Shown piece after piece: positions 63,470-64,000 of a stretch of DNA of 64,000 nt; positions within the stretch are counted from its first letter, which is position 1; each line of letters begins with the position of its first letter. The stretch covers positions 1 through 64,000 of the forward strand of contig JANQKR010000017.1 in NCBI GenBank assembly GCA_028281025.1. Direction: 5' to 3'. This DNA is from Croceivirga sp. (lineage in GTDB: Bacteria; Bacteroidota; Bacteroidia; Flavobacteriales; Flavobacteriaceae). The notes beneath the pieces are model-generated. The model ran no database searches, was not told the DNA's origin, and saw only the letters and a list, made by a program, of their open reading frames with translations. Made by a program: the position numbers and the translations under genes.

Positions 63470-64000
63470 ATGACCCATTCGTTCCCCATACTGCTTTTAG
63501 GTATGCTGGTATTCCTTTTTGTTAGCTGCCAAAGGACATCGGCACCATTAAAAAAAACCATTTTTGAACCGGAAAACATATCCACCGATTCCATAGAATA
63601 TGCGCCCAGCTTTTCGCCTTCAGGTTCGGAAATATACTTCTCGAAAAGTAATGATCAATGGGGAAAGGGTGGGATGAGGAGTGCCATCCATTATTCGGTC
63701 AAAACGGACCAAAAATGGTCGAAGCCGAAATTGGCGCCCTTTTCCGGTCAATATGATGATAGTGCCCCCCATATCACCAATAAGGGAAGGACGCTATATT
63801 TTATTTCCCAAAGACCTTCAGCCAATGGGCAACACACTTCTCAGGATATATGGAAAGTGGAAAGGGATGAAAACGACAAATGGGGAACCCCCATGAGGCT
63901 GGACAGTCCCATCAATTCCTCGGCAAATGAGTATTGCCTACGGACCGATGGCTACGGCAATCTATATTTTGCGTCCGACCGTAAAGGAGGATACGGCCAA
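63470..64000 (+). CDS. PD40/TolB-type beta-propeller lipoprotein (partial, runs off the window)
   Basis: The ATG at 63470 opens MTHSFPILLLGMLVFLFVSC, a lipoprotein signal with the lipobox cysteine at residue 20. The frame stays open to base 64000 (177 codons). PD40-like repeats: SIEYAPSFSPSGSEIYFSKS; DDSAPHITNKGRTLYFISQR; NEYCLRTDGYGNLYFASDRK. It belongs to the same family as the gene at 60320. The C-terminus lies outside the window. Confidence 0.8.
   Translation, partial: MTHSFPILLLGMLVFLFVSCQRTSAPLKKTIFEPENISTDSIEYAPSFSPSGSEIYFSKSNDQWGKGGMRSAIHYSVKTDQKWSKPKLAPFSGQYDDSAPHITNKGRTLYFISQRPSANGQHTSQDIWKVERDENDKWGTPMRLDSPINSSANEYCLRTDGYGNLYFASDRKGGYGQ

Noticed and set aside
1-64000. CRISPR array, rRNA or tRNA genes
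   Set aside because: No regular spacer-repeat pattern and no tRNA or rRNA signature was found; the only T-arm-like sequence belongs to the tmRNA.

Overview
The window is chromosomal DNA of a Bacteroidetes bacterium, most likely a (marine) member of the Flavobacteriaceae. The indications are the tmRNA tag GESNYALAA, SusC/SusD and FecI/FecR pairs, CTnDOT-type Tra proteins, LytTR regulators, TonB-linked outer-membrane proteins with CarboxypepD_reg domains, and the near absence of Shine-Dalgarno sequences.

Positions 1 to about 33.9 kb look like the right part of an integrative conjugative element (ICE) that continues beyond the left edge. It carries: the end of a probable coupling protein (1-219); a leftward transfer operon traE-F-G-(VirB5-like)-J-K-M-N (221-7112); an A+T-rich five-gene restriction-type island (7314-15662) with C5 methyltransferase, MORC-like GHKL ATPase, Mrr-fold nuclease, a small unknown protein and a Z1 SF2 ATPase; a maintenance block of DnaC-like ATPase, winged-helix protein, HTH protein and RteC (15783-18330); a rightward cargo block (18631-32440) of FecI sigma, FecR anti-sigma, SusC, SusD, a TlpA/DUF3738 protein, split DsbD, a DUF4397 lipoprotein, a phosphatase and threonine dehydrogenase; and a tyrosine recombinase (32466-33683) facing the 3' end of ssrA (tmRNA, 33921-34317), the probable attachment site. 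Base composition jumps inside the TlpA/DUF3738 gene near 27,065, so the cargo is mosaic.

From 34.3 kb rightwards the DNA looks like core genome: lysine-forming saccharopine dehydrogenase-like enzyme, kdsA, a LytS/LytR-type two-component pair next to a TonB receptor and three paralogous small outer-membrane proteins, typA/bipA, polyphosphate glucokinase, an FtsE-type ATPase, a large TPR protein with its outer-membrane barrel partner, three tandem OmpA-family paralogues and a YtcJ-type amidohydrolase. Decayed genes include a CBM20-like remnant (36641-36990) and a GIY-YIG gene with a premature stop, boxed tightly by inverted copies of a palindromic repeat (46363-46723).

The last 3.7 kb (60.2-64 kb) is a series of single small genes (PD40 lipoproteins, a membrane protein, a lipoprotein, a GNAT acetyltransferase) separated by imperfect palindromes with a shared 3' motif. 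This resembles an integron-type cassette array without a visible integrase.

The strongest candidates for under-described biology are the MORC/Z1/Mrr/methyltransferase island, the ICE-borne SusCD-TlpA-DsbD redox module, the palindrome-boxed GIY-YIG unit and the cassette-like array.
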